A model generated the notes under the pieces. The model did no database searches. It was not told the origin of the DNA and was given only the letters and a program-made list of their open reading frames with translations. The translations under genes and the position numbers were made by a program. Shown here one piece after another: positions 44,454 to 45,094 of a DNA stretch of 45,094 bases (the first letter of the stretch is position 1; every line of letters starts with the position of its first letter). Origin of the DNA: Clostridiales bacterium (GTDB lineage: Bacteria > Bacillota > Clostridia > HGM11327); contig SVGF01000003.1 of assembly GCA_015056475.1 (NCBI GenBank), positions 1 to 45,094 on the forward strand, written 5' to 3'.

Positions 44454-45094
44454 ATGGACATCAAGAATTTTTACGTTTCACCCCAAGGATGCGACTGCAA
44501 CTGCGGTTGCGAGGAAAAACCGTTTGCCACTATAGATATGGCACTCAGCAAGGTAAATGATGCTGTTTCATCGGGCAAGTATTCACAAGTAAATATACTT
44601 TTATGCAAAGGTGAATACAACGTTGAATCTATCAAGCTCACAAAAGAACACAGCGGCACAGCTGAATGCCCCGTTGCCATCAAAGCTTTGGACGGCGCAG
44701 TTATTAGCGGTGGCAGAGTGCTTGATTTTAAGGATTTTGGTGCGATCGATGATGACGTCAAGGAGAGACTGTACGAATCAGCGCGCGACAAGGTTGTTGG
44801 ATACGACCTTTTGGCACACGGCATAACAAGAGAGCAGATCGGTGATTTTTATGCTATTGCAAGCTGCTGCGGTCAGCTTTTTAAGGATCACGTTGACGGA
44901 CTTAACTGCGAGCTTTTCTGGAATAACAAGAGAATGAGTATTGCCAAATATCCCAACGAAGGCTTTACTAAAATAAGAGAAGTATTTGAAGTTGGTGATT
45001 GCGGCGAATTCCCGCCGCAGAATTACGACGGTGAATTCTGGAAAAAGCAGGAGCCAAAGGGATTCTCCATTTACGTTGACAAGGAAACAAACGA
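44454..45094 (+). CDS. Parallel beta-helix (polysaccharide lyase-like) protein, 3' truncated
   Basis: The first 213 codons of a protein that continues past the window. The start FYVSPQGCDCNCGCEEKPF, followed by ATI, matches the opening of right-handed parallel beta-helix proteins acting on pectin and other glycans (pattern YVSPxGxDxNxGxxxxPFATI). VNILLCKGEYNV and AIKALDGAVISGG are typical first turns. The normal small residues are replaced by an alternating run of four Cys (GCDCNCGC), an unusual detail. There is no signal peptide. GGAGG precedes the ATG by 7 bases. A short AGCC/GGCT hairpin before it has no T run. Confidence 0.72.
   Translation, partial: MDIKNFYVSPQGCDCNCGCEEKPFATIDMALSKVNDAVSSGKYSQVNILLCKGEYNVESIKLTKEHSGTAECPVAIKALDGAVISGGRVLDFKDFGAIDDDVKERLYESARDKVVGYDLLAHGITREQIGDFYAIASCCGQLFKDHVDGLNCELFWNNKRMSIAKYPNEGFTKIREVFEVGDCGEFPPQNYDGEFWKKQEPKGFSIYVDKETN

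Overview
The window looks like a chromosomal segment of a low-to-moderate GC Gram-positive anaerobe of the class Clostridia, probably a gut or other plant-polysaccharide-degrading member. The grounds are two T-box leaders, many sigma-A promoters with a 17-bp spacer, AGGAGG-type ribosome sites, a SpoIVFA/SpoIVFB-like sporulation pair, a HelD-type motor, CsoR/CopA copper control, and several carbohydrate-active enzymes. I see no phage, transposase, integrase, CRISPR array, rRNA or tRNA. TGA ends several well-defined genes, so the standard bacterial code is in use.

Layout: 1-10 kb holds the end of an SPFH/prohibitin-like gene, an alpha/beta hydrolase, two six-hairpin glycosidases, a GH78 alpha-L-rhamnosidase, an array of short tandem hairpins (6361-6440), and an XRE regulator with a co-transcribed membrane protein. 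9.9-15.1 kb holds valS behind a valine T-box, then a small protein overlapping a secreted nuclease with three Cys/His repeat domains, and an unlisted 54-residue membrane ORF. 15.1-21 kb holds a DUF1232 protein, a split ChrA transporter, a P-loop kinase, a broken small membrane gene, a GNAT/ABC-transporter operon and a DUF6512-like protein. 21.2-24.1 kb is a 959-residue repeat lipoprotein.

24-33 kb is mostly reverse-strand housekeeping: SGNH hydrolase and HIT protein; SpoIVFA/FB-like pair; cysS; and a metY-metA operon under a methionine T-box. MetA carries Glu at position 111, predicting acetyl-CoA use, which matches its O-acetylhomoserine-using partner MetY. Forward genes there are a VUT-family transporter and a short-chain dehydrogenase.

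33-36.5 kb is the most unusual locus. Two reverse ORFs are one reading frame of 1027 codons interrupted by a single TGA at 35465-35467. Together they encode an XRE DNA-binding domain followed by three different families of tandem helical repeats. A repeat unit is split by the TGA, and over 2 kb of frame beyond it stays open. A MmcQ/YjbR gene follows at 16 bp. The upstream intergenic region holds repeated CTTGAATTT sites. A second, short hydrophobic frame with a single internal TGA lies at 17289-17438. Recent nonsense mutation is the plain explanation for both, and readthrough is the interesting alternative.

36.9-45 kb holds a TIM-barrel-type putative glycosidase, the csoR-copA copper operon with its operator inside the promoter, a membrane protein with helD and a GNAT gene, and the start of a parallel beta-helix protein that runs off the window.
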